Origin: Hepsetus odoe
Taxonomy: Eukaryota; Chordata; Actinopteri; Characiformes; Hepsetidae
DNA length: 64,000 nucleotides
Reading direction: 5' to 3'
NCBI GenBank assembly: GCA_017165825.1
Contig: CM029367.1
Location: 20,870,034-20,934,033 of the forward strand
The notes below the pieces were generated by a model. That model had not been told where the DNA came from, made no database searches, and was given only the letters and a program-made list of their open reading frames with translations. Below, piece by piece: positions 24,896 through 37,151 of this stretch. The position numbers and the translations under genes were made by a program. Numbering within the stretch: the stretch's first letter is position 1; every line of letters begins with the position of its first letter.

Positions 24896-25489
24896 ACCAC
24901 TTGGGCAGGTGAAATTTTTACACAAACAACTTGTCTGACAGGAAGGGCTGCCGTAAAGTGCTATGAAGTGAACCCAAGGGCTACACTTCACAGGACACAA
25001 CTTTACCCAGTTGCAGGAAGTGAGTCAAACTTGTATGTTTCTGACCAATGACTTGAAATCTTCTCATCATAAATCTACACAAAAAGAAAAAAATGAGTAA
25101 TTTCCCTAAGCATATGAAAAGTGACAAATGGATGTAAAAGTGCTCCCCAGAGGGATGCCATGTAGTGAAAGTCTTAGAAAGATTTTATTGCTTCAGCACT
25201 AAATAGCATTAGGGTGGATATGGTCTGGGTGAAGATCTATGTTTACTTGTTCTCTGTTTCATCATGTCTGTATGCTGTAAAAAAAACAGTCTCACTCCCC
25301 TCCCAACTGGGTAAGACTGCATTTAGCTGGTCACAAATAGAGGCCAAACATTAAAAACACCTGTTGATTTGAGGACATGGTTAAACAGAGGAGGCGTGGG
25401 AACTCCAGATTCAAACTGCATAAAGCTTCTGATTTTATCTTTCATTAGGTCTGAGCTCCTTGATGTTTACTGTGCTCTGTGCTGGCCTG

Positions 25490-25632
25490 TTTCCTTCTCT
25501 TCTCTTCTCTTCTCTTCTCTTCTCTTCTCTTCTTCCCTTCTCTTCTCTTTCTCTTCTCTTCTTCTCTTCTCTTCTCTTCTCTTCTCTTCCCTTCTGCACT
25601 ATGCTCTTCTCTTCTGTATTCTTCTCTTCTCC
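25490..25632 (+). repeat. (TCTTC)n polypyrimidine tract
   Basis: About 140 bp nearly free of purines on the plus strand, built from 'tcttc' pentamers with a short interruption at about 25597-25606. Such tracts can form triplex (H-DNA) structures. Confidence 0.95.
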
Positions 25633-25633
25633 T

Positions 25634-25638
<5 letters not shown>

Positions 25639-25671
<33 letters not shown>
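25639..25671 (+). repeat. (TA)n microsatellite
   Basis: About 33 bp of TA units immediately downstream of the pyrimidine tract. Confidence 0.95.
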
Positions 25672-25673
<2 letters not shown>

Positions 25674-28045
25674 GCATAGTTTAAGCAAGTTATTGTTATT
25701 TTCATTATTATTATTTTCAAACTCATTGTAGGGCTCTTGCAATGCTTATTGTTATCAGTGTGTGAAAACATTGAGAAAAGCAATACGCTGAGTAAAATAA
25801 ATTACATGCATTTATTAGTGTTGTACCCCCTCTGGCTTTAGATTTTTACCAGCTGATGTCAGCATGTTCACAAGCTCCAACTGTTTTGCCACAACACAGC
25901 ATGAAAATGGCAATGTATTACTCATCTCATAAAACCAAATTTGTCAAATTCTAAATTGCTTTCATTCCTTGGAAACATCTAATACAATTTTGCAGATATG
26001 AAATGCAATGAAACACACAGACCTCTCAGCGTTCAATCACTAATAATCCTCTTCCTGTGTGTAGGAGTTATTTTATGAACAGTATGATCAATTGGTGTAG
26101 AACCGAATGAATGAGAGGATTCATTTATTTACATTTTTCCAAATCTTAATAATCAGATGAAAAAATAAATAAGCCTCATAAGTCTCATAAGCCAGGTTCA
26201 ACTCTAAGTTAATTGCTAAGTTGGGAAAGTAATGTTGATAAGTTAATGTTTAGCCACTGGAAAATTTTGACAGTCAGCAGTGTGCTTGATATAAGCTTTT
26301 ATATGCAAACAGCACATCAGAAATTATAGGAGCTAATCATGTTGTTTTTTGGTAATCAGTTGCACAAGATATAGTTCAACAAGTCAACATAGTGGAAGAT
26401 TAGTGAGAATGTGTTATACCATGCTAAAAATCTGTTTCTCTGGGTTCATTTTGATATATTCATATCAGATATTAAGGCTGTAGATTGTTTCTAAAGAAAG
26501 CAGTAAATAGTGGACTGTCCTATTTTCTACTATATTCTATTTTTAAAGTGGCTGTTAATAGAAAGCAGTTACTTAAATACTATGGCAAATCCTTTTATTA
26601 TTCATGTTTCTAGCTCAGTAGGAACACTAGGCATGTGTATAGTTTAGTAGTAGATCTGTTTGTGTGCTAATTTGTATTTGAAAAATGTTTTTAATAGGCA
26701 AACTTTACTTTGGGTCAGTATCACCTCCGATCAAGCTAGTAAACTTTCAGTCTGCTTGCCTAAATCGGGAAAAAAGAGCGATAAAGAATGTTGCGTGCTT
26801 CCTCTTTTAGGCAGCTTTAAGCTGATTTGGCCATTTTTCATTTTCCTCATTTTTTTCCTTGTGGCATTTAAAATGAGTAAACAGTGTGCAGTTCTTTGAT
26901 CCAATGAGTATATAACGGTTATGAGTTAGGGTGTGAGTTGCCATGGTGCACAGCTCCCCCAATGGGGCACTGTGAACACATTATTAAGCCTTTAAGTTTT
27001 CAACAACACCTGCTGTAACCACCAATTCCACATTATGAAAGCACCAGTTGAAATTATTAGTCTAGATCTGATAAGCTTCACCCTAGCCATGAAGCCATTT
27101 GTTTTTTTGTTTTTTTTGCCATAACTGAAATCTTTACTTACAACATTGCATGATCACAATCATTGGTGTCCAAAGTAGAGTCATCTCTACATACATCACC
27201 ATCTACAAGAGCCCATATTACAGTGTAGTATGATGTGGAGTGTGGGCGTTTTTACTGTTTAGGACTAACCTGATCTCAAACCTAAATAAATGTGTCTCAT
27301 ATTTTGAAAAATATTGTCAAATATTACTAAGATGTTTTATGTTTTGTAATATATATACTGAGAAGGTTCAATATTAAGTATTGTACAGTGCAACCAAAAT
27401 ATATTGTGGCTTTATTATTATATTCTGCAATTTCCCTTTATCATGGTCCTTAAAATCATCCATAGTCCCACTTGAAGCCCACCTCTCAACTTACTGTTAC
27501 TATGACTGCAAGACTGTTGCCCTTTGGTTTAGGTACTATTTGGTATTAGGTACTATGAACTATTGCTGTGAATTAGTTTTTCACCAAAGTACATTTGTCA
27601 TCAAACTACTTTGTGTCTGAAATATCATGTAAAAGCTCTACATAATGCTGAAGCCAACAATACCAGTAATATCAGTAGCATAAGCACAGGAAGCTACCGT
27701 CATCAAACTACATTTGGCTAAATCAAGGAGTAGTAAACTAACACAAGTCAAAATAAAATTTAAGGTATCAGCATTAAAATTATGGGCTACAATCATAGGG
27801 GAGTTCTAACCATTGAGTCTAAATATGATTATGGTCAACTGAATGTTATTGTGAACAAATAGATTCATCCAAGAACCAAAGAATGGCTCTGGTTGGTCAA
27901 AATGCTACCGTTCTCAATAAAGTGTTTAATAATCAGTATCACATTTATGATATCAGTGTTGCGAAGGCCAACATTGCGATACCAATAACAGAATGTTACG
28001 TACAGGCCTAAGGTTTTATCTGTATGTGTGATATCCACTGTAGCC
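25672..28045. other. Intronic stretch, no recognised feature
   Basis: AT-rich, without recognised repeats, microsatellites or coding exons. Confidence 0.5.
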
Positions 28046-29316
28046 TACAACCGTGGCCAAATTTTTTGACAATAACTAAATAATTGGTTTTCACAAAGTT
28101 TGCTGCTTCAGTGTTTTTGTCAGATGTTGCTATGGTTTACTGAAGTATAATTAAAAGCGTTTCAAATGCTTTTATTAACAATTACATTAAGATTAAGTAA
28201 AGTATTAACAGTGTAAAATAAAGTCAGTATTAACAGTGCTGACCCTTCTTTGTCCAAACCTCTGAAATTCACCCTGGCATGCTGTCAATCAACTTCTGAG
28301 TTGAATCCTGACTGTTGGAGGCCATTCTTGCGTAATCAGTGATTGGAGTTTGTCAGAATTTGTGGCTTTTCCCTTGGCTGAGATGCAACCCCACTCATGA
28401 ATGGTCTCAGGTTGCTTTATTGTTGGCATGACACAGGAGCGATGGCGGCGCTCACCTTTTCTTCTCCGGACAGTCTTTTTCGGATGCCACAAACAATTGG
28501 AAAGGGGATACATCAGAGAAAATTACTTTACTCCGGTCATCAGCAGTCTAGTCCCTGTACCTTTTGCAAAATATCAGTCGTTCCCCTGATATTTTTCTTT
28601 GAGAGAAGTGTCTTCTTTGCTGTCCTTCTTGGGGCCATCAGGCCATCCTTCAAAAGCCTTTCCCTCACTGCATGTGCAGATGCCCTCACACCTGCCTGCT
28701 ACCATTCCTGCAGTTCTGCACTGGTGGTGCCCCGATCCTGCAGATGTAACTTTAGGAGACAGTTCTGGTGCTTGCTGGACTTTCTTGAGTGCCCTGAAGC
28801 CTTCTTCACAACAACTGAACCTCTCTGCTTGAAGTTCTTGATGATCTGATAAATGGTTGATTTAGGTGTAATCTTACTAGCAGTAATATCCTTGCCTGTG
28901 AAGCCCTTTTTGTGCAAAGCAATGATGACTGCACATGTTTCCTTGCAGGTAACCATGATTGACAAAGGAAGAACAATGATGTCAAGCACCACCATCCTTT
29001 TAAAGCACCCAGTCTGCTATTCTAACTCAATCAGCATGACACTGTGATCTCCAGCCCCCCTCAACACTCTCACCTGTGTTAATGAGAGGATCAGTGAAAT
29101 GATGTCAGTAGGTCCTTTTGTGGCTGGCCTGAAATGCAGAGGAAATGTTTTGTTTTGGTTTTTTTTTGGCGAAAATGGGCTTTGCAAATATTGCAAGTCA
29201 TCTGACCAATCTTCATTACATTCTGGAGTATATGCAAGTTGCCATCATAAAGACTGAGGCCAACTTTATGAAAATGTATATTTGTGTCAATCTCAAAACT
29301 TTTGGCCACGGCTGGA
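28046..29316 (-). mobile_element. Tc1-like transposon, both ends present, transposase deleted internally
   Basis: Terminal inverted repeats face each other: 'aaccgtggccaaa' at the left and 'tttggccacggctg' at the right. The minus strand holds a transposase relic. An N-terminal helix-turn-helix region (28699-28995) shows CAVIIALHKKGFTGKDI, TPKSTIYQIIKNF and VVKKASGHSRKSSK. A later frame (28289-28513) shows RRRKGERRHRSCVMPT and ETIHEWGCISAKG, which is joined directly to TNSDKLQSLITQEW near the C-terminus. The stretch between those blocks, which in intact relatives carries the second aspartate and glutamate of the DD34E triad, is missing. Frameshifts also occur near 28520-28600. It is non-autonomous today. 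Confidence 0.9.
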
Positions 29317-30115
29317 GTAGAAGTGTGATGATGTAAAAACAGGATATTCCTGTATTGTTTTGCAGCCAGTAAAGTCAGCCCTAGTATGACGTTTATGTAA
29401 ACATTGGAAACATTCTTGTTTCAATGACCCACGGGGCTGGTAATTGCCACAGCATGTCCAATATTGATATAAATCAGGCCTTAATCAGCTAGAATAATGT
29501 TTTCCCTTCGATAATGCTGTGTGTGTTTATCAGAGAGTTCAGCTTCAAAAGAGACTCTCTCAAGTGAAAAAATGTGTTTGATCAGGACCTTGTGATCGCA
29601 CTCCACACTCCCACACCCAGGCACCCATCATCTCACTCTTTGTTAGGGGCACATGTGTGGTCTTATCCAATTATTCCCCAAAATGCTCTCACTGATGCCC
29701 CCAACACACTGCAATCAGATGGCTCAGTTTAAACCCGATCTGTGTTGGACTCTCATCTGTGTTTGTATCTATGATGATAAAGTTGCTGGAAAGATTTACA
29801 GATTTTTATTTCTGTGAAGACATTTGATTTGATTTAGATTGAAACTAGAATGACAAGTGGTAATTTCTTTTTTTGTACTTTACTCTCTCTCTCTCTCTCT
29901 CTCTCTGATCTCTATTTTGATTCTATACATCCACATGTTCTTGATAGAGTGGTTGCCAGAGAGGCTGTGCATCTTTCTTTATACAGAACCATTATTAGCC
30001 TCTTACCATGCAGATTGTACCAGATACAATAGAGAGATACAGAGATCTACAGAGACTCATTTCTGTTTTTGACTCTTTAAAATATAGTTTACATGTATCA
30101 ACAATTACAACCTGT
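29317..30115. other. Intronic stretch with a short (CT)n tract
   Basis: A (CT)n run lies at 29883-29906. I recognise nothing else. Confidence 0.5.
29883..29906 (+). repeat. (CT)n microsatellite
   Basis: About 24 bp of CT units. Confidence 0.93.
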
Positions 30116-30346
30116 GCAGCGGTGGCCTAGTGGTTAGGGATGAGGTCTCAGGGTCGGAAGGTTGTGGGTTCGCAGACCAGCAGGTTGCCCACAGGTACCC
30201 TTGAGCAAGTTACCGTCCCCATGACTGCTCCCTGGGTGCTTTAAATAGCTGCACGGTGCGTATGGGTTAAATTTAGAGGAAGCATTTTTGTACCTCACTG
30301 TGTGCTGTGCTGTGTTTCACAAGGAAAATTAGTCACTTTCACTTTA
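30116..30346 (+). mobile_element. tRNA-derived SINE, family C, diverged (copy C1)
   Basis: The same head as family B (gcagcggtggcctagtggtt) is followed by a degraded B box and 'ggtacccttgagcaag'. It then switches to the family C tail: 'tgctccctgggtgcttt', a 'gggttaaat' segment and the terminal 'tcactttcactttac'. More diverged than the copies at 34969 and 35934. Confidence 0.88.
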
Positions 30347-31953
30347 CTCCAAATTCTATGCATTGCATGCAATGTCAAGAAATGTCAAAAACATAAAAAC
30401 ATCACAGTTTTCCCAGTTTTTGGATGCAAAGCAGTGATTTATGATGGGTAGTGATTTTACCAACTTAGCTGAGGGGACCCAATCTTAGATCATTACAATA
30501 TATTTTGACCAGAGTTTTTAAATAGGTTTTAAAATTGATGAGCACCCATTTAACTGAAGTGAAGTTTTCATGTCCAGCACTCTTAACAAACCATTAAAAA
30601 ATTATTTCTTTATGCTTTTACTGAATTTATTTTATATGCAAAGAACCTAAACTAAAAATTAACAACATTTTTGTGTAACGAGTTAGTATGAATGCTAATG
30701 CTTTATTTTATCTTTGCTTTATTTTAATGTTACTATTGTTAAATAAAAATATTAAATGGTTCCCAATTTTGAAATCATGGATACTCATTGAAAACTTTGA
30801 TCCTACAGGCTGATTCATTTTTCTGTGGCAATCTTGAATATGCACCCAACAGCTACTTGTCTTTCCGAAGATTTAAAGAAGTTAAATGAGACAACAAAAC
30901 CTTTGCATGTAACAATTACAGATAGAAGTTTGGTTTGATACTGTGAAAGCTCACACACCATATCTAGATACTGGCCAGTTGAGTGGCCTCCTGACACTCT
31001 CTGTGTGTTGTGCATTGCAGTTGTGAGAGCCAATTTACTTGCAGTTTTTAAGATTCTGGCACATTTTCCTCTTTCTTCCTGAACTCTCTTCCATGCTAAT
31101 AAAACATCCATCAAGTTTCTCCTACATTTCACATCCACTCAGCACCAAGCCGCACTTTCATCCATTCAAGTCTGCACATACTTTCAGTTTATGGTCACAG
31201 ATGATAATCCAATTCATTTGCAGACAGAAGATTTTCTACTTAGATGAAAACACATTCATATTTATTTGTTCCTTTTTCAGAGCTTTTCACCTACCTCAGT
31301 TTGGTGGTTCTGCTCATGTTGTGGAATGTGAGGAATAAGAGCTTGACAGAAACAGCACATATACACACATAAACACACACTTCTTTTGTGTGCTGTCCTC
31401 CTACACTAGATATATAACCTATGCTGCTTTACAGACCTTTTGATCTCAGCACAGAAGACTTATAGTTGTGAGGTCTTTATGCTTACATATTCATTTTGAC
31501 ATCCATAGGCGGAGGTTGTGTCAATGGAAACAAATATTTTTGCGCAAGACATTTTAAAGCAGCAGGCTTCAGACTTATACTAGATGCAGTGTGTTGTCAG
31601 TCAAGTCAGGTAGGTTTTTTTATCATTTCAGTCATATACAAAAAATGAAACAAAAACAATACTCATCCAGGATCATGATAAAACACAGAATACAACATAA
31701 AACTAAAGTGTCGACTGTACTACATGCGGTGCAGAGGCACATGACGATGCAACGCAACAACAGAACAGAGTACAATGCAGCTGACAGAGCAGAGAGTACT
31801 GAATGTAAACACAGTATTTAATGCAGTATTATAGTGTATAGTAGACTATCATATTATAGTATAATATAGTATATAGTGTGAAATGTTGTATGAATATGGG
31901 GAATGGCTTCATGTGGGATTCTAAAAAATTGTATCATTAGTTTCTCATCTAAA
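30347..31953. other. Intronic stretch, no recognised feature
   Basis: AT-rich. The region near 31820-31880 is a 'tatagta' low-complexity patch. No repeat family or coding exon recognised. Confidence 0.45.
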
Positions 31954-32135
31954 ACAGTGGGTCCCAACCTTCCCAACCTGAGGCTCCCCTGCCCCTGTCT
32001 CCCTATTTTCTGTTTTTATGCATCACTTAATCATAAGAAAAGCTTGTAAATTACTTGATTAGATGGATCAGGTGTGTTAAGATCAGGCAGATCAGGGTTG
32101 TTTCCAGGAGCAGGGTTAGAAAGCACTGATCTAGA
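31954..32135. mobile_element. Possible short hAT-like non-autonomous element
   Basis: The segment runs from 'cagtgggtcccaacc' to 'gaaagcactgatctaga', with internal 'ggatcaggtgtgtt' and 'ggagcagggtt'. These phrases are common to short fish repeats of presumed hAT origin. The ends are only loosely complementary and I could not verify a target duplication. Confidence 0.3.
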
Positions 32136-33502
32136 CATTTACAGCTGTTTATATGGGAAAGCAATTGGGTCTAACGCATGCAGTGCATTCACAATATCCA
32201 TTTTAATTGGGTGGCACTTTACTTCATAAAGTCATGATGAAAATCAGCTAAAAATTCACTAATTAAGTCACTTCCTTGCACTTTACATTAATTGTAAATA
32301 TCAGCTAATTCCAAACGTGGTTGATTCCAGTAACTACTTGACATCAACAAAACCACAATCTCCAAAATAGCCATTTTAAAAGATAACCCTTTTTACTTTT
32401 AGCGTAAGGTATATTATATTTCTCCTGCTAATTATACCCCCATTTCTATTGGTCCAATCAATTCGGAAACAGTTAAAGGTACAGGTGTTTTCAAAATGCA
32501 AAAAAATAGAATTGAGATTCAAAATTGTTTTAGTTATCAATAGAGATAAGGAGGATCTTCATGCAAGTTCTGTTAATTATTCTGTTAATGATTGCTTTGC
32601 ATCTTCGCATAGACTAGAAGTTTCCTCTCCATTCTCCATTCTTACTTCTCTTTCCAAATATAGTCTGTAGGGGGTGACGGAGATGGTGATCCTCTGTTTG
32701 AAGATGATGAATGCCTGTGCTGCTATTTTGGGGAATGAGGACGGGGGGGGGTTGCCTATGTGGAGATCAGCGAATAAAAGATCCAGTCAGCACTATTGGG
32801 ACATATTGTTTTACAGTCTCACCAATAAAACTCGCAAAAATATGGAGACTTTACTGCCTTGCAAGCGAAAGAAAAGAGATGCTATATTTTCCCTCCCTTC
32901 TTACACCCCCACTTGTATTTTATTTCCTTCTTCTCTGGTAATGGAGGGAGCTTGTCTTGAGTCAGCATCCTACAGAATCCACACTGGTATCCACGCTCCC
33001 TCCCCTCACCACTTTGTCCAGATACCAGCTTCTTTGCTAATTGCATTCGCCCAGCAAGCTGTAATACAGTCATAAATTTGCTTTTGTGCTTTTTCTTCCA
33101 GCCTTTTTTTCTTTTGCTAACTGAACTTAATTTCTCTGCCAGTTTTCAAAATGATTATTTGTAGATGCAAATTGAAATATTAAATTAAATTAATTATTTA
33201 ATAAATTATATTGAATTGTATTTAATTTAGCAATCTTTCAGATATTACTGAAAATCTTATATTTGTACCTGGGTAATATTTCATCTCAGCCTTTCATTCT
33301 GTAAGCAATTAAACTCAATATTTATTTGTCAGGAGTGGTGGTGGTCACTGGGCTGTGTGGGATTTTCTCTTGCTTTCTCTTAGATTTCTTCGAACAGGTC
33401 AGAGACAAAGGCTTGGCTCTTAGCCCAGCAACAACAGTGATGTATTTTATTTTGTTATTGTAGTAATACTAGTCCTGACAAAAGGAGACTAGGAGATGGA
33501 GG
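32136..33502. other. Intronic stretch, no recognised feature
   Basis: No repeat family recognised. The 133-codon frame at 32674-33075 shows no motif I know and no coding-exon context. Confidence 0.45.
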
Positions 33503-33557
33503 AGTGTATGTGTGTGTATGTGTGTGTGTGTGTGTGTGTTTGTGTGTGTGTGTTTGT

Positions 33558-33605
<48 letters not shown>
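33503..33605 (+). repeat. Compound (TG)n-(AG)n microsatellite
   Basis: About 55 bp of interrupted TG units passing into about 46 bp of AG units. Confidence 0.96.
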
Positions 33606-33607
<2 letters not shown>

Positions 33608-34968
33608 TAGAGGAGAGCTCTTTGTTTTTCTGTGCCCACTAGGCAGGCCATGGCCTATTTCATATAGTTTATAGAGCTTCACATACAGCTTTGGTTAAAC
33701 TTCTTCTTTTTTATTCCCTCCCAGTTATGATGAGGATGGTAATTATGTGATGCTGAAAGTGATGAGGATAATAATGATGATGGTGGTGATGATTTGTTTT
33801 TGTTATAGTAGATTATAGTAGATTTTTTATGATCATTACTACTACTAATAATATTATTCATCATAATACATTTTTGTTGTAGTTTTGGAAACATCAAAAT
33901 GTAGTCTTTTCATTCCACCTCTCACTGTTTTCTACTTGCAGATCCACTACTTTCCTCAGGGCAACTCTATGCCAAGCTACTGCTACTGAACAAACATTGA
34001 ATAACATTACGTATTCTCTGACTCAATCCTCAAGGCAAGACAGAGCAGTTGCATAACAGGTTTTCTGTTCAATGCTAATGGTACTGTCTATCTTTACTGA
34101 TGATGAACTGTGGTCCCTTCACTCCCCCATTCTCACTCCATCTATCTCTCTCACAGTGAAGCTGCATGTAGCATAATAAATCAGCTTGTATTTGAAGTAT
34201 TTCAAATACTCCATGTATTTAAAGAATCAGAATATTCAAAGAATATTTGAATGAACATTTTCTGTTTACATTTTCAAAATACCTTGATTATAGGCATTTA
34301 TTAAAGCTTTCATTTTTGACTTGATCTACATACTGTAAGCAGGCCAGAAAATGTACTGGGAAAAGGCTAAATAAAACATTTTATTTTTTAAGATTCACTG
34401 GAATGTAGATGTGCAAACCATACCTTAAGACTTCAGAAGCCCATCCAAAACTGCCTCTTTAAGAGTGTTTGACTTTCTGTTGATGTCATAGTTGCCATAT
34501 TGATCAGCAAGTGTTTGTTGGTCAGGGTAAACAGTGCTGATAGATGATGTGTTCAGAGGTGTGTGGCTCCTCCGGCCCCTATGTATGGTGCTAATGAAAG
34601 AGCATGGTACTGTTAGCAGGTCAGCAGTGGATCGATGGCTGCTTCACTCTAGAAATGGCATAAATCAATTCACATCGCAGTCAACGCTGTATAACACCAT
34701 CCCAGAGGAGCCAGTGTTTGTATGTGTGTGTTTATGATTTTGTGCCTTTCGGAAGTATAATGAACTTGCTCCTCCTTCTGTAACTTAGAATCATTGTTCA
34801 GTAATGGCTTCCCAGAGGCTGCAGATGAATGTGTGTGAGTGTGGATGTGGATGTGTGTGTGAGAGAGAGAGAGTGTGAGTAGAAAGACAGGGAAAGAGGC
34901 AGAGAGACAGATTTGATATTCATCCCAAATGCTCTATCTGTCTATCTCTTTTTTTTTTTCTTTTTTTA
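33606..34968. other. Intronic stretch, no recognised feature
   Basis: Contains GAT-rich low-complexity sequence near 33725-33790 and a short GA run near 34861-34874. No repeat family or exon recognised. Confidence 0.45.
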
Positions 34969-35213
34969 GTGACAACCCTTGTCATTGCGAGGTCACAGCA
35001 CAGCACACGTGAACCACAACGAAATTGGACCTCTGCATTTAACCCATGCACACAACCCCGTGCAGCAGTGGGCAGCTATTGAAAGCGCCCGGGGAGCGGT
35101 ACAGGGACAGTACCTTGCTCAAGGGTACCTCAGGGCAACCTACTTGTGAGGGAATCAAAACCCAATCTTCTGATGCGGGTGCAACTCCCTAACCACTAGG
35201 CCACCGCTGCCCC
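34969..35213 (-). mobile_element. tRNA-derived SINE, family C, full length (copy C2)
   Basis: Minus-strand element. The head is at the high-coordinate end (complement of gcagcggtggcctagtgg), with a degraded B box, then 'gaggtacccttgagcaagg', 'gcgctttcaatagctgccca', 'gggttaaatgcagaggtcc', 'aatttcgttgtggttca' and the tail 'tgacaagggttgtcac'. It lies 720 bp from copy C3 in the opposite orientation. Confidence 0.93.
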
Positions 35214-35214
35214 T

Positions 35215-35270
35215 TATCTATCTATCCATCCATCCATCCATCCATCCATCCATCCATCCATCCATCCATC
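35215..35270 (+). repeat. (ATCT/ATCC)n microsatellite
   Basis: About 56 bp, mostly CATC units, abutting the head end of SINE C2. Confidence 0.95.
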
Positions 35271-35807
35271 ATCAATCTATCTAACATATTCCTAGATTTT
35301 AAATTAGACATACTGATATAACTCTTGTGGTCATGATGCCCTCCCCTACATGAGGAAAGTTTGTTCAAGTGCTTTCATTAAAGTGTCTAATGGACATGTT
35401 GCTCCAAGATTTATTTTTAGATTGTGCAGTATATGCATTTTATTCCCTCCCAATAGACCACAGAATAAACATGCTTTGTGGCACCTGCAATGAATTGCAT
35501 ATGAATACATTGCTCTTTCATCATGGGAAACAAAAGCATGGAAGGGAGAACAGAAGTTGATGTAATTCATTCCTTCCTCGGCTGGGTTAACTTATTTCAA
35601 GTCCCCTGGTGATACATAACATACCTCAGGAGTGCTGAAACTGCTTACATGTTCCGTGCATGTGAAGGGGAGAGCAAGACAAGGGACAGATGGAGATGAT
35701 GGATGAGAAGTATTAGCTCACTCAAAATTCTCTGTTTGTGCACTGGCCCTCACTTAGTAATCAATCAATGGCTTGTCAGCATATATATAAAACTGTGAAG
35801 TCTGTCT

Positions 35808-35808
<1 letters not shown>
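35271..35808. other. Intronic stretch between two opposed SINEs
   Basis: No repeat family or coding exon recognised. It forms most of the spacer between SINE copies C2 and C3. Confidence 0.5.

Positions 35809-35897
<89 letters not shown>
35809..35897 (+). repeat. Long (TA)n microsatellite
   Basis: About 89 bp of uninterrupted TA units, self-complementary and likely cruciform-prone. Confidence 0.97.
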
Positions 35898-35901
<4 letters not shown>

Positions 35902-35933
35902 TTTTATCACAGGCAATAAGATTATCTTTATCT

Positions 35934-36184
35934 GCAGCGGTGGCCTAGTGGTTATGGTGTTAGCTACAGGATCAGGGGTTCAAACCCCTTCTGAATAGGT
36001 TGCCCTGAGGTACCCTTGAGCAAGGTGCCGTCCCCATCACTGCTCCCCGGGCGCTTTCAATAGCTGCCCACTGCTGCATGGTGTTTGAGTGTGCATGGGT
36101 TAAATGCAGAGGTCCAATTTCGTTGTGGTTCATTGTCTGCTGTGCTTTGACCTCGCAATGACAAGGGTTGTCACTTTCACTTTA
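35934..36184 (+). mobile_element. tRNA-derived SINE, family C, full length (copy C3)
   Basis: gcagcggtggcctagtggtt head, B box-like ggttcaaacccc, 'tgccctgaggtacccttgag', 'ctgctccccgggcgctttc', 'gggttaaatgcagaggtcc', and the tail 'gttgtcactttcactttac'. Near-perfect 14-bp target duplications flank it: caataagattatct at 35914-35927 and caataagaccatct at 36185-36198. Confidence 0.94.
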
Positions 36185-36278
36185 CAATAAGACCATCTGG
36201 AGCAAATATACAATTAAATAGAAATTATTTCACACAATGTTATGCGGTTGTGCATCTGGAAACCCCAGTGCAACTAAA

Positions 36279-36490
36279 GTGGCGGGCGGTGGTCTAGTGG
36301 TAGGGTACTACAGAACTTTGGGTCAAGAGGTCCCCGGTTCGAATCCCACCTCTAGCACTACCACCAGTGGGTCTCTGAGCAAGACCCTTAACCCTGAGTT
36401 GCTCCAGGGGGACTGTCCCTGTAATTAGGACATGTAAGTCGCTCTGGATAAGAGCGTCTGCTAAATGCCGTAAATGTAATGTAAATGTAA
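36279..36490 (+). mobile_element. tRNA-derived SINE, family A, full length (copy A3)
   Basis: A box-like tggtctagtggtagggtac, canonical B box ggttcgaatcccacc, body 'gagcaagacccttaaccctg', and tail 'ggataagagcgtctgc' passing into 'taaatgccgtaaatgtaatg' and further 'taaatg' units. This is the cleanest family A tail in the window. Confidence 0.94.
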
Positions 36491-36988
36491 AGTCTATGTA
36501 TCTAAGTAAACTAGGAGCTGTTTTTTGGGTGAAGGATTGGAACACAATCCACAAGATTTATGATTCAGAAAAAAGAACATAATATCAGTTTCACTAATGT
36601 TATAGATAAGAAACTATTTTAATCCTGCTTCATGGTTTACTATGCTTACATGCTTGCCAGCACGACTGTATTGGAATGTTTCTCAGCGGCTCTGGTGCAG
36701 TCCTAGCAGTTTGGGACTAAAGTAACTCAGCCGGTAAACAGCTGCTCAGGGCTGATTTATCATGGAAAACAAAGCGTGCTGGAGTGGTTTTAACAGTCAC
36801 TTAATGGGCTCTCCTTGGGCAAACCTTTATGTGAAGTGGTGTGAAGGCGAAAGGAGATTTACAGTGCATATGTCCTAATTGCACATGTAATAACATGCAG
36901 TCCTGAACCATACCGGGGCTCCATTAGTAGACTCTCCACAACACATGCTGCTCACTATGCATGCTCCTGAGCCTCGACCGCACTCCCA

Positions 36989-36990
<2 letters not shown>
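36491..36990. other. Intronic stretch; moderate-GC block 36660-36820
   Basis: No repeat recognised. 36660-36820 is non-repetitive and less AT-rich than its neighbours, so it is a possible conserved noncoding block, judged only by texture. Confidence 0.4.

Positions 36991-37040
<50 letters not shown>
36991..37040 (+). repeat. (AC)n microsatellite
   Basis: 50 bp of AC units, facing a (GT)n tract 84 bp downstream. Confidence 0.96.
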
Positions 37041-37041
<1 letters not shown>

Positions 37042-37124
37042 TTACAGGGAAACTGCTTTATCCAGAAGGGGGGGGTATGTTCTCTCAAATTAAGTAATTC
37101 CAAGTATGAGATATTGTGTGCGAA

Positions 37125-37151
37125 TGTGTGTGTGTGTGTGTGTGTGTGTGT
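37125..37151 (+). repeat. (GT)n microsatellite
   Basis: About 27 bp of GT units, complementary to the tract at 36991-37040. Confidence 0.95.
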
